From Candidatus Altarchaeales archaeon (GTDB lineage: Archaea > Altiarchaeota > Altiarchaeia > IMC4 > QMZM01): DNA of 15,992 nt. A program made the position numbers and the translations under genes. Location of the stretch: NCBI GenBank assembly GCA_003663175.1, contig QMZM01000017.1, positions 1 through 15,992 of the forward strand. Direction: 5' to 3'. This document shows, one piece after another, positions 1-5,333 of the stretch (position 1 is its first letter; every line of letters begins with the position of its first letter). The notes below the pieces were generated by a model that saw nothing but the letters and a program-made list of their open reading frames with translations, ran no database searches and was not told where the DNA came from.

Positions 1-353
1 AGAAGGACTTAGTAGTGTGGAAACGCTTCTTGATCCAGATGCTCGAACTGGGTACGAACCCGGTTTGAGAAGGACTTAGTAGTGTGGAAATTTCACTATT
101 GCACCGTTCCCGAAGCATATTGCTTCCTGTGTTTGACAAGGACTTAGTAGTGTGGAAACAACTTCTGTCATGGAAATGAGAAGTATACCTCTAACTCTAA
201 AGCGTCATGGTTTGGGGTGAAGCACTTTTCACTCCAGATAAGGTTCAATCTATCAGCATAACGCCATTAAAGGGCTCTTTGACAAGGACTTAGTAGTGTG
301 GAAATGGGTTTTGATCTGTGTCAGTGAACTCCATTCCATCAAATGTTTGAGAA
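1..353 (+). CRISPR. CRISPR array, distal end, cut by the window start
   Basis: Repeats lie at 1-23 (last 23 bases only), 63-90, 131-158 and 277-304, followed by the first 9 bases of another repeat at 345-353. The unit is 28 nt, beginning GTTTGAGAA and ending GGACTTAGTAGTGTGGAAA. The repeats at 131 and 277 read GTTTGACAA or TTTGACAA instead of GTTTGAGAA. Spacers are 24-62 (39 nt), 91-130 (40 nt) and 305-344 (40 nt); the interval 159-276 is 118 nt because it holds a repeated element. Each complete repeat ends GTGGAAA, resembling the usual GAAA-type 3' end of crRNA handles, and the variant repeats lie to the right. I therefore infer plus-strand transcription with leader and any cas genes left of the window. 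No cas gene is visible here and the type cannot be assigned. I saw no spacer matching another part of the window. Confidence 0.9.
190..277 (+). repeat. Repeated 88-nt element, copy 1, inside the CRISPR array
   Basis: This is the first of three near-identical 88-nt cores; by eye it differs from copy 2 at 4 positions and from copy 3 at 5. It contains a hairpin at 214-235 (GGGGTGAA pairing with TTCACTCC, one G-T pair). It sits within a 118-nt interval between two complete CRISPR repeats. Its last base (277) takes the place of the first G of the repeat that follows. The sequence before it (174-189) only loosely matches the GTTTGAGAAACATCCC found before copies 2 and 3. It has no useful open reading frame and I do not recognise it as a known RNA family. 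Confidence 0.85.
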
Positions 354-455
354 ACATCCCCCTAACTCTAAAGCGTCATGGTTTGGGGTGAAGCACTTTT
401 CACTCCAGATAAGGTTCAATCTATCAGCAGAGCGTCATTAAAGGGCTCGTGGAAA
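345..455 (+). repeat. Repeated element copy 2, splitting a CRISPR repeat (111-nt unit)
   Basis: GTTTGAGAA at 345-353 is the first 9 bases of the CRISPR repeat and lies exactly 40 nt after the preceding repeat, so it is in phase with the array. The 88-nt core follows at 361-448. At once after it comes GTGGAAA (449-455), the last 7 bases of the repeat. The 12 middle bases of the repeat (GGACTTAGTAGT) are missing and replaced by 95 nt. The core holds the hairpin at 385-406 and a direct repeat GCGTCAT at 373-379 and 432-438. It could be an insertion into a repeat, or a small RNA gene that carries repeat-like ends. Confidence 0.85.
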
Positions 456-487
456 TCTGAAGGATGATATAGAAAGATATCACTTGT

Positions 488-517
488 TTTAGCAGTTGGC
501 TAAACAATTTATTTATA
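488..517 (+). promoter_or_regulatory. hicBA promoter with palindromic operator
   Basis: TTTAGC-AGTTG-GCTAAA (488-504) is a perfect 6-bp inverted repeat with a 5-bp centre. It extends to an imperfect TTG...CAA at its outer ends. It abuts an archaeal-type TATA box, TTTATTTATA (508-517), about 30-40 bp upstream of the hicB ATG at 548. A protein bound at the palindrome would cover the BRE/TATA region, as expected for autoregulation by a HicB or HicA-HicB complex (inference). A further pair GGATGAT (462-468) and ATCATCC (534-540) brackets the promoter. Transcription would start around 538-545, leaving almost no leader. Confidence 0.55.
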
Positions 518-547
518 GACTTTCATATTAATTATCATCCTATAAAA

Positions 548-820
548 ATGGAGAGAATAGTATCCTTACCGATATTTATAACTAAGGAAGGTAACTGGTT
601 TGTTGCGTGTTGTCCTATTTTGGATATAGCAACTCAAGGAAGAACTGAAGAAGAAGTCAAACAGAATATTAGAGACTTGATTGAGGAATATATGAAGGAT
701 CCAGATACATACAAACCCCCAATAGATGCTATTGTTTCATCTTCTGTTGTCATGACGACAATTTCTGTTAGAATTGATGATGTCAAATACAGTAAAACTT
801 CGACCCTTGCCTCGGCGTAA
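548..820 (+). CDS. hicB: HicB-family antitoxin
   Basis: 90-residue protein with the HicB/UPF0150 pattern. It has an N-terminal beta strand and turn (SLPIFITKEGNWFVA, residues 6-20), a short hydrophobic strand (CCPILDIATQG), then the typical helix starting TEEEVKQNIRDLIEEY (33-48). HicB proteins have a degraded RNase-H-like fold that binds HicA and blocks its mRNA cleavage. No clear C-terminal HTH domain is present; TTISVRID near the end could be a minimal ribbon-helix-helix strand, but this is uncertain. The gene overlaps hicA and has the antitoxin-first order. It lies between two 111-nt repeats (345-455 and 1041-1151) at the end of a CRISPR array, and its promoter carries a palindrome. Confidence 0.85.
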   Translation: MERIVSLPIFITKEGNWFVACCPILDIATQGRTEEEVKQNIRDLIEEYMKDPDTYKPPIDAIVSSSVVMTTISVRIDDVKYSKTSTLASA

Positions 821-1013
821 AGTAATAAGAGTTCTTGAGAAAAATGGTTTTAAACAAGTGAGATCAGGGAAACACATAACCTTTAAGAAGATTGATACTA
901 CTGGGAAGGTATTGACGACATGGGTCCCTCATCATAAAGAAGTTACAATTTTTGTTATCGGATATATAGCTAAACAAACTGGAAAGACACGAGACGAATT
1001 TTATAGAGTATAG
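780..1013 (+). CDS. hicA: HicA-family mRNA interferase toxin
   Basis: About 77 residues from the ATG at 780; ATG at 777 and TTG at 774 are alternative in-frame starts. HicA toxins are dsRBD-fold ribonucleases using one histidine. The diagnostic stretch is present: helix RRKVIRVLEKNGF, then QVRSGKHITFKK, with the histidine at about residue 32 from the ATG at 780, followed by the strand VLTTWVPHHKEV and the terminal helix. All core elements are intact, so I expect an active toxin. The gene starts inside hicB (about 40 nt overlap), which suggests translational coupling. Its stop is 27 nt before the third copy of the CRISPR-repeat-split element. A toxin beside a CRISPR array could act as an addiction module for it, but that is inference. 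Confidence 0.85.
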   Translation: MSNTVKLRPLPRRKVIRVLEKNGFKQVRSGKHITFKKIDTTGKVLTTWVPHHKEVTIFVIGYIAKQTGKTRDEFYRV

Positions 1014-1040
1014 TTATCACTTCCGTACTAAAGGCAATAT

Positions 1041-1151
1041 GTTTGAGAAACATCCCTCTAACTCTAAAGCGTCATGGTTTGGGGTGAAGCACTTTTCACT
1101 CCAGATAAGGTCATCTCTACCAGCATAACGCCATTAAAGGGCTCGTGAAAA
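1041..1151 (+). repeat. Repeated element copy 3, downstream of hicA (111-nt unit)
   Basis: Same 111-nt layout as copy 2: GTTTGAGAA (1041-1049), ACATCCC, the 88-nt core (1057-1144), then GTGAAAA (1145-1151), one base off the CRISPR-repeat end. The hairpin is at 1081-1102. The core ends may pair: CCCTCTAA (1054-1061) with TTAAAGGG (1134-1141), 7 of 8 positions. Differences from copy 1 cluster in the segment after AGATAAGG. No complete CRISPR repeat is next to this copy, so either the repeat halves belong to the element or this was once part of the array. The final bases also form a small hairpin, CTCG-TGAAAA-CGAG (1142-1155). Confidence 0.85.
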
Positions 1152-1164
1152 CGAGAAGTATTCT

Positions 1165-1193
1165 GATGGGAGACTTATAGTAAGCTTCTCATC
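1165..1193 (+). other. Stem-loop downstream of the third element copy
   Basis: GATGGGAG (1165-1172) can pair with CTTCTCATC (1185-1193) over about 8 pairs including two G-T pairs. GAGAAG (1153-1158) competes for the same CTTCTC. It could end or process the hicBA/element transcript, but no T-run follows, so a terminator role is only a guess. Confidence 0.3.
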
Positions 1194-1212
1194 CCCGAGT
1201 TCGGACCACCGA

Positions 1213-1222
1213 TTTATTAATC
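1213..1222 (+). promoter_or_regulatory. TATA box for the small membrane-protein pair
   Basis: TTTATTAATC lies 38-47 bp before the ATG at 1260 and is preceded by a GC-rich stretch (GGACCACCG). A second AT-rich tract, TTATTATAAT (1233-1242), is closer to the start codon. No Shine-Dalgarno sequence is visible, consistent with a short or absent leader. Confidence 0.4.
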
Positions 1223-1259
1223 TTGCACACCCTTATTATAATTAATCTAAAAGATTATA

Positions 1260-1598
1260 ATGGAGACATATATGCATTTTATACATAAGGTAATCATCGG
1301 TATTTTAGGTTTCATAGGAGCTTTTCTGTGTTCAAGGATGTACCTTATACTAAACAAAAGTAAGCATAATGAAGCTATGTGCATCTTTTTCTTGAAGCGG
1401 AAAGAAACGAAAAAAGAGATATTATGTTTAGTTTTTGCCATGTTCCTCTCTGTTGTGTGCTTTATATTCTATTTCCTTGGAAGTTTTTTTGATTTAGCCA
1501 AAATGGTTTGGATAGGTAGATTTATAAGTCAAATCGTTGCCATTTTAGTCTTAATTGTTATCTTTAGATGGTGGAGAAAACTCAAGGTATTCAAATGA
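1260..1598 (+). CDS. Small three-helix membrane protein, first of a tandem pair
   Basis: 112 residues, not assigned to a known family. Three hydrophobic segments are visible at about residues 10-31, 54-75 and 86-104, with a positively charged loop between the first two (residues 45-53, LKRKETKKE) and a basic C-terminus (RWWRKLKVFK). The layout and the RKE motif recur in the next gene, so the two look like paralogues from a tandem duplication that may form a hetero-oligomer. The stop codon overlaps a likely start of the second gene (ATGA at 1595-1598), implying translational coupling. An alternative start is the ATG at 1272. It follows the third element copy and could be cargo of the same accessory region. 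No function can be given. Confidence 0.65.
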   Translation: METYMHFIHKVIIGILGFIGAFLCSRMYLILNKSKHNEAMCIFFLKRKETKKEILCLVFAMFLSVVCFIFYFLGSFFDLAKMVWIGRFISQIVAILVLIVIFRWWRKLKVFK

Positions 1599-1918
1599 AT
1601 CTTATAAATGTAATATTTTCGATAATTGCCGGAATAATGGCTTTTTTAGCATTTCTATACTCTCTTAGATTTTACAAGAACATAAATAGTGACGAAAAAT
1701 ATGCTTTAGTTGTGTTATTCACGAGGAAGGAAGCTAGAATTGCGTTTAAATTTTTAGCTTTTTGCGGATTTTTTCATGGCGTTAGTATGGTCATCTCAGC
1801 CATTGGACTACAGCTGCAAGATCCAATTATCTCGAAATTCAGCAAAATAGGATGTATCATACTAATGATGGGCTTCTTATACTTCTTCTTTACTCTCGAG
1901 AGGATAACCAAAAAATGA
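1595..1918 (+). CDS. Small three-helix membrane protein, second of a tandem pair
   Basis: 107 residues from the ATG at 1595, which overlaps the previous stop as ATGA. The frame also allows an ATG at 1568, but the ATGA overlap and the hydrophobic residues straight after this methionine favour 1595. Three hydrophobic segments lie at about 4-22, 50-71 and 84-101. Between the first two is the motif EKYALVVLFTRKEARIAFK, which aligns with EAMCIFFLKRKETKKEILC in the preceding protein. Both have R-x-Y about ten residues before it. The domain is unknown to me; paired small membrane proteins in accessory islands can be signalling or toxin-immunity components, but nothing here proves that. Confidence 0.65.
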   Translation: MNLINVIFSIIAGIMAFLAFLYSLRFYKNINSDEKYALVVLFTRKEARIAFKFLAFCGFFHGVSMVISAIGLQLQDPIISKFSKIGCIILMMGFLYFFFTLERITKK

Positions 1919-1932
1919 GATGAGAGCAATCA

Positions 1933-2058
1933 ATGGTGTCAAAAAAACTTCCATGGTTCTATGCACTGGAGATAGTCAATGAACTGGTGTTGGAGGGGGG
2001 ATTCTCTTATCCGAGTTACTGCCTCAAAGGCTTTGGAGCAGTTATAGGATTCTTGTAG
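1933..2058 (+). pseudogene. Short open frame, possible gene fragment
   Basis: A 41-codon frame encodes a peptide beginning MVSKKLPWFYALEIVNELV and ending GFGAVIGFL. Its amino-acid composition looks like real protein rather than random translation (runs such as GGFSYPSYCLKGFGAVIG), but I do not recognise a family. It ends three bases before the vapC remnant. It may be a piece of an inactivated gene; the span 1919-2060 otherwise holds nothing I can name. Confidence 0.2.
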
Positions 2059-2060
2059 TT

Positions 2061-2285
2061 GTGGGAAGTTATGGGATTGACTATAGATTTATCTTCCATA
2101 GTTATACAAAAATAATTCCATTAGATGAGGCGATATCATTAAATGCTGCGGATTTAAGTATCAAATTTGGCTTGGGAGTGGTAGATTCTATAATAATAGC
2201 AACTGCAAAATATATAATAAATGCAAAGATAATAACAAGTGATGAGCATTTCAAGAAATTTGATAATTGTGCACATATAGAATGA
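2061..2285 (+). pseudogene. VapC-like PIN-domain toxin, N-terminally truncated
   Basis: 74 residues matching the C-terminal half of PIN-domain ribonucleases of VapC toxins: IIPLDEAISLNAADLSIKFG, then the core VDSIIIATAKY with an acidic residue at D42, then IITSDEHFKKF with D61. The N-terminal part carrying the first catalytic aspartate (usually a hydrophobic strand followed by D-T/S) is missing. The frame is open upstream only to 1983, with no matching sequence. The GTG start is weak and there is no vapB partner beside it. I read it as a degraded toxin-antitoxin locus. Its stop overlaps the next start as ATGA (2282-2285), so the remnant may now serve only as leader for DUF763. Confidence 0.6.
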
Positions 2286-3382
2286 AAAAAACCGGAACTG
2301 CCAACTTACCTCTTCACTATGGAAGAACTCCAAGATGGCTCTTTAATAGAATGGTCAGTCTCGCTTCTGAAATTACGGAGATCTTGGTTTATGAATATGG
2401 TCAGAGGGAATTTCTAAGAAGAATTTCAAATCCATACTGGTTTCAGGCATTCTCCTGTGTTTTGGGATTCGATTGGCACTCTTCGGGGACTACAACCACA
2501 ACATGTGGGGCATTAAAGATTGCCGTAGATGCGGAGAAATTTGGGATTAAGGTTGTTGGAGGAAAGGGAAAGACATCGAGAAAAACTCCGGAAGAGATAG
2601 AAGAGACCGCAGATTTATTTTCATTATCAACGAGAGATGTTGAGAGATTGAAATATGCAAGTAAAATGGCGGCAAAGGTAGATAATGCTTGTGTTCAGGA
2701 TTCGTATCAGTTATATCACCATTGTTTTATATTCACCGAGAAGGGAGACTGGGCAGTTGTTCAACAGGGAATGAGCGATAGATATGCAAGGAGATATCAT
2801 TGGATTTCAGAGAATGTTAACGAGTTTGTGAATGAACCCCATTCTGGAATATGTGCCGATAGATTTGAGAGGGAAACCCTGGATATGACCGCGAAGGAAA
2901 GTGAAGAAGCAAGAAAAATTTCTGTAGATTTGGTAAATGATGGTCCCGAGCATATTTCGAGATTCTTCAGTGGAGATGGGCAGAAATTACTACTTGAATT
3001 CGATAGAGAATTTACAATGCCTCCTCATCACCCTATTTTGGACATAGACATTGGTAGGGATGGAATGAAAATTCTAAAAAAGGCATACGAAATTCAACCA
3101 CAGAATTATGAGGAATTAATAGCATTGAAGGGAATGGGACCAAAAAGAATAAGGGCATTGGCATTGATTTCAGAACTTGTGTATGGAGCAGAACCTTCCT
3201 GGAGAGATCCGGCAAAATTCTCATTTGCCCATGGTGGAAAGGATGGTCACCCGTTCCCAGTTAATAAAAGAATTTATGACAAGTCTATAGAAACATTAAG
3301 GGATGCGATAGAAAAGGCTAAGATAGGGGAAAAGGAAAAATTATATGCTATAAAGAGATTGAGGGATTTTATCTCAGATTGA
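2282..3382 (+). CDS. DUF763 family protein
   Basis: 366 residues from the ATG at 2282. I chose this start, not the upstream in-frame codon at 2267, because DUF763 proteins characteristically open with M-K/R-x-G-x-A-x-L-P-L-H-x-G; here KKTGTANLPLHYGRTPRWLF. Conserved blocks include the GFDWHSSGTTTTTCGALK segment (62-79), VVGGKGKTSRKTPEE (91-105), the DSYQLYHHCFIF segment (140-151) with adjacent histidines, and PPHHPI (247-252). Residues 275-300 (YEELIALKGMGPKRIRALA) look like a helix-hairpin-helix, suggesting nucleic-acid binding. The family is found in archaea and bacteria and has no agreed function. Length fits the family. It is coupled to the truncated vapC upstream and converges on glyA with a 35-nt gap. 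Confidence 0.85.
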   Translation: MKKTGTANLPLHYGRTPRWLFNRMVSLASEITEILVYEYGQREFLRRISNPYWFQAFSCVLGFDWHSSGTTTTTCGALKIAVDAEKFGIKVVGGKGKTSRKTPEEIEETADLFSLSTRDVERLKYASKMAAKVDNACVQDSYQLYHHCFIFTEKGDWAVVQQGMSDRYARRYHWISENVNEFVNEPHSGICADRFERETLDMTAKESEEARKISVDLVNDGPEHISRFFSGDGQKLLLEFDREFTMPPHHPILDIDIGRDGMKILKKAYEIQPQNYEELIALKGMGPKRIRALALISELVYGAEPSWRDPAKFSFAHGGKDGHPFPVNKRIYDKSIETLRDAIEKAKIGEKEKLYAIKRLRDFISD

Positions 3383-3417
3383 TTCTGTCTTTTATTAACA
3401 TATGCTTACTCATATAC

Positions 3418-4731
3418 TTACTCGATTCTTATAATATCATATGCTCCAGAACGGGATTGATAGCAATAATGTATCTCATTGAATTCCTTCTTAAAGTCGA
3501 TAACATCTTCCCTCACATTATCTGGATTTTCTCTTTTAATTATAATTCTCATCATGAATTCTGCAATTTCCTTCATCTCAGATTCCTTCATTCCGATTCT
3601 CGTTATCTCTGCAACCCCAATTCTGATACCAGATGGATTATCCGCATCATTGAGGGAATCCCATGGAAGGAGATTCTTATTTATTATTATATTTGCCCTT
3701 TCGCACAATTCTGCAACCTCTTTACCCCTTCCGACCTCTGATACATCCACTGCTATTTGATGCGACTCTGTGAAATCCTTGTGTTCACATAACACATTAA
3801 ACCCGAGTTCGTATAAACCCTGGGCAAGAGATTTCGCATTCTTTACAATCTGATTTGCGTAATCTCTTCCAAATTCCTTCATCTCAGCGAGAGCAATAGC
3901 AAGACCTGCGACATGATGAAGATGATGATTACTCGTCAGTCCTGGAAATGCCGAATTGTCGATTTTGTCTGCAAGAAATTTTTTACAGACTATAATACCT
4001 CCCTGAGGTCCAGGAAATGTCTTGTGTGTTGATGATGTAAAGACATCTGCACCCTCCTTGAATGGTCTCTGAAATCTTCCACCTGCGATCAATCCGGCAA
4101 CATGGGCACCATCGTATACGATATATGCATCTATTTCGTTGGCAATCTCTCTTAGTTCCTTTATCGGATGTGGAAATAGAAAGAGACTTGCTCCGAGCAT
4201 CATTATTCTTGGTTTCTCCCTCAGGAGTATACTTTTCGATTTATCTACATCTATATTCATCTCGTAATTATCAAATACATATGGGACTTCTCTCAGGCCA
4301 ATTACCCCCACGGCACTGACCCTTGTATGGGAGATGTGCCCCCCCGCCTGAACGGTTAATCCAGAAATCTTATCGTTGTGTTTTGTCAATGCATTATATA
4401 CCGCTAGATTTGCCATTACTCCCGAAATCGGAACAACATTTGCGTGTTCTCCCTCAAATAATTCCTCAGCCAATTTCATTGCAATTCCTTCAATCTTATC
4501 GAAATATTTCGTTCCCTGGTAGAATCTGTTAAATATTCTAAGTCCATCCTCGTTCCTACCACCGAGAAGCCCCTCGGCATATCTATGTCCGAAATCTGAG
4601 ACTATAGCTTCCCTAACCGCTATAGATGTTATATTCTCTGATGCAATCATATTAATACAGTTACCCCTCCATCTATGATGCCTTTCAATAAGATTAATCA
4701 CCTCATCATAGTAATTCATTTCTTCCATCAT
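3418..4731 (-). CDS. glyA: Serine hydroxymethyltransferase (archaeal type)
   Basis: 437 residues; a PLP enzyme that interconverts serine and glycine with transfer of C1 to a pterin, in archaea often a methanopterin-type cofactor. Visible hallmarks are INMIASENITS (27-36), HRYAEG (49-54), GGHISH (130-135, with the PLP-stacking histidine), YDGAHVAGLIAGG (206-218, PLP-binding Asp and His) and TSSTHKTFPGPQGG (232-245) with Schiff-base K237. Sequence style and length match archaeal GlyA. The start ATG overlaps the stop of the AMMECR1 gene (ATGA at 4731-4728), so it is the last gene of a three-gene minus-strand operon. A second ATG follows directly (4728), so the exact first methionine is uncertain by one codon. 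Confidence 0.95.
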   Translation of the reverse strand: MMEEMNYYDEVINLIERHHRWRGNCINMIASENITSIAVREAIVSDFGHRYAEGLLGGRNEDGLRIFNRFYQGTKYFDKIEGIAMKLAEELFEGEHANVVPISGVMANLAVYNALTKHNDKISGLTVQAGGHISHTRVSAVGVIGLREVPYVFDNYEMNIDVDKSKSILLREKPRIMMLGASLFLFPHPIKELREIANEIDAYIVYDGAHVAGLIAGGRFQRPFKEGADVFTSSTHKTFPGPQGGIIVCKKFLADKIDNSAFPGLTSNHHLHHVAGLAIALAEMKEFGRDYANQIVKNAKSLAQGLYELGFNVLCEHKDFTESHQIAVDVSEVGRGKEVAELCERANIIINKNLLPWDSLNDADNPSGIRIGVAEITRIGMKESEMKEIAEFMMRIIIKRENPDNVREDVIDFKKEFNEIHYCYQSRSGAYDIIRIE

Positions 4732-5333
4732 TTCATAATTCTTCTTATTACCTTACCTCTCGGTTCGGTCTCTGTAAATATATCTGCAGTGAATCTATAT
4801 ATCTTAGTCTCTCCGTCAATATATGCATCTGCTTCAAGACCAGCCTTCAGACATGTCAATGAGAGTAACTCCTTGGGACCCCATTTCTGCTCGAATGGAA
4901 TCTGTGGTAGCATTATGCCCCTAAATCTTCCACGCTCAACAATTAGACCATCCCTACCAATCTTAATTTTATCTATATAATCATCTGTTGATTCAACCTC
5001 TATGATTTCTGGCTTCGAGAGCAGGGAAATCTCAATTATCACCGCATTAAGTTCACTGCTTCTAATTGGATTGTATCTTATATCACGAACTGCCGCGTAT
5101 ATTGTCAATTCTCTAATTGCCCTCTCAAGATTCATTATAGGCTCCATATACCCGGCACAGCCCCTTATATATCCCTTGGGATATACCCTGAATATAACAT
5201 AAACACCCATCGATTTCGAGAGTATCTCTGCATTATCCTCTACCGTCTTTACTCTCTCCTTACCAAAGTATTCCTCAATTACTTGCCTTGCAAATTTCAC
5301 AAGAAACTCCCCATCACTTAATCTTATCTTCAT
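4728..5333 (-). CDS. AMMECR1 domain protein
   Basis: 201 residues from the ATG at 5333, which I prefer over the upstream 5366 because family members begin near LSDGEFLVKFAR. The hallmark is YIRGCAGYMEP (residues 55-65), the AMMECR1 R-G-C-I/A-G loop. It is followed by ERAIRELTIYAAVRDIRYNPI, the SEL-x-x-x-x-I-E-I-S-L-L-S segment, DGLIVERGRFRGIMLPQIP and ELLSLTCLKAGL. AMMECR1 proteins are widespread in archaea and eukaryotes; the biochemical role is unsettled. Archaeal copies are often associated with Memo-like and radical-SAM proteins; here the partners are a CoaC-like flavoprotein (20-nt overlap) and GlyA (4-nt overlap), suggesting a shared transcript. Confidence 0.9.
   Translation of the reverse strand: MKIRLSDGEFLVKFARQVIEEYFGKERVKTVEDNAEILSKSMGVYVIFRVYPKGYIRGCAGYMEPIMNLERAIRELTIYAAVRDIRYNPIRSSELNAVIIEISLLSKPEIIEVESTDDYIDKIKIGRDGLIVERGRFRGIMLPQIPFEQKWGPKELLSLTCLKAGLEADAYIDGETKIYRFTADIFTETEPRGKVIRRIMK

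Noticed and set aside
24..62. Spacer resembling the 3' part of a tRNA gene (GGTACGAACCCGG)
   Set aside because: Only a short palindromic stretch fits; it has normal spacer length between two repeats and no other tRNA features.
190..277. tRNA-like gene in the repeated element because of GGTTCAATC
   Set aside because: No acceptor, D or anticodon arms can be formed in the right order, and the T-loop-like segment is the least conserved part in copy 3.
373..438. Long-range stem pairing GCGT and ATGG of the element with its ACGCCAT segment
   Set aside because: The two pairings run in parallel order, exclude each other, and copy 2 supports them only through G-T pairs.
345..1151. Classical IS or transposon ends flanking hicBA
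   Set aside because: No transposase gene, no terminal inverted repeats and no clear target-site duplications; the flanking copies are direct repeats with CRISPR-repeat ends.
1247..1441. Minus-strand 64-codon frame opposite the first membrane protein
   Set aside because: The plus-strand gene has a promoter, coherent membrane helices and a coupled paralogue; the reverse frame has none.
3479..3760. Plus-strand open frames across glyA (also 3379-3741, 4062-4319, 4323-4532)
   Set aside because: They are antisense shadows of the clearly recognisable serine hydroxymethyltransferase gene.
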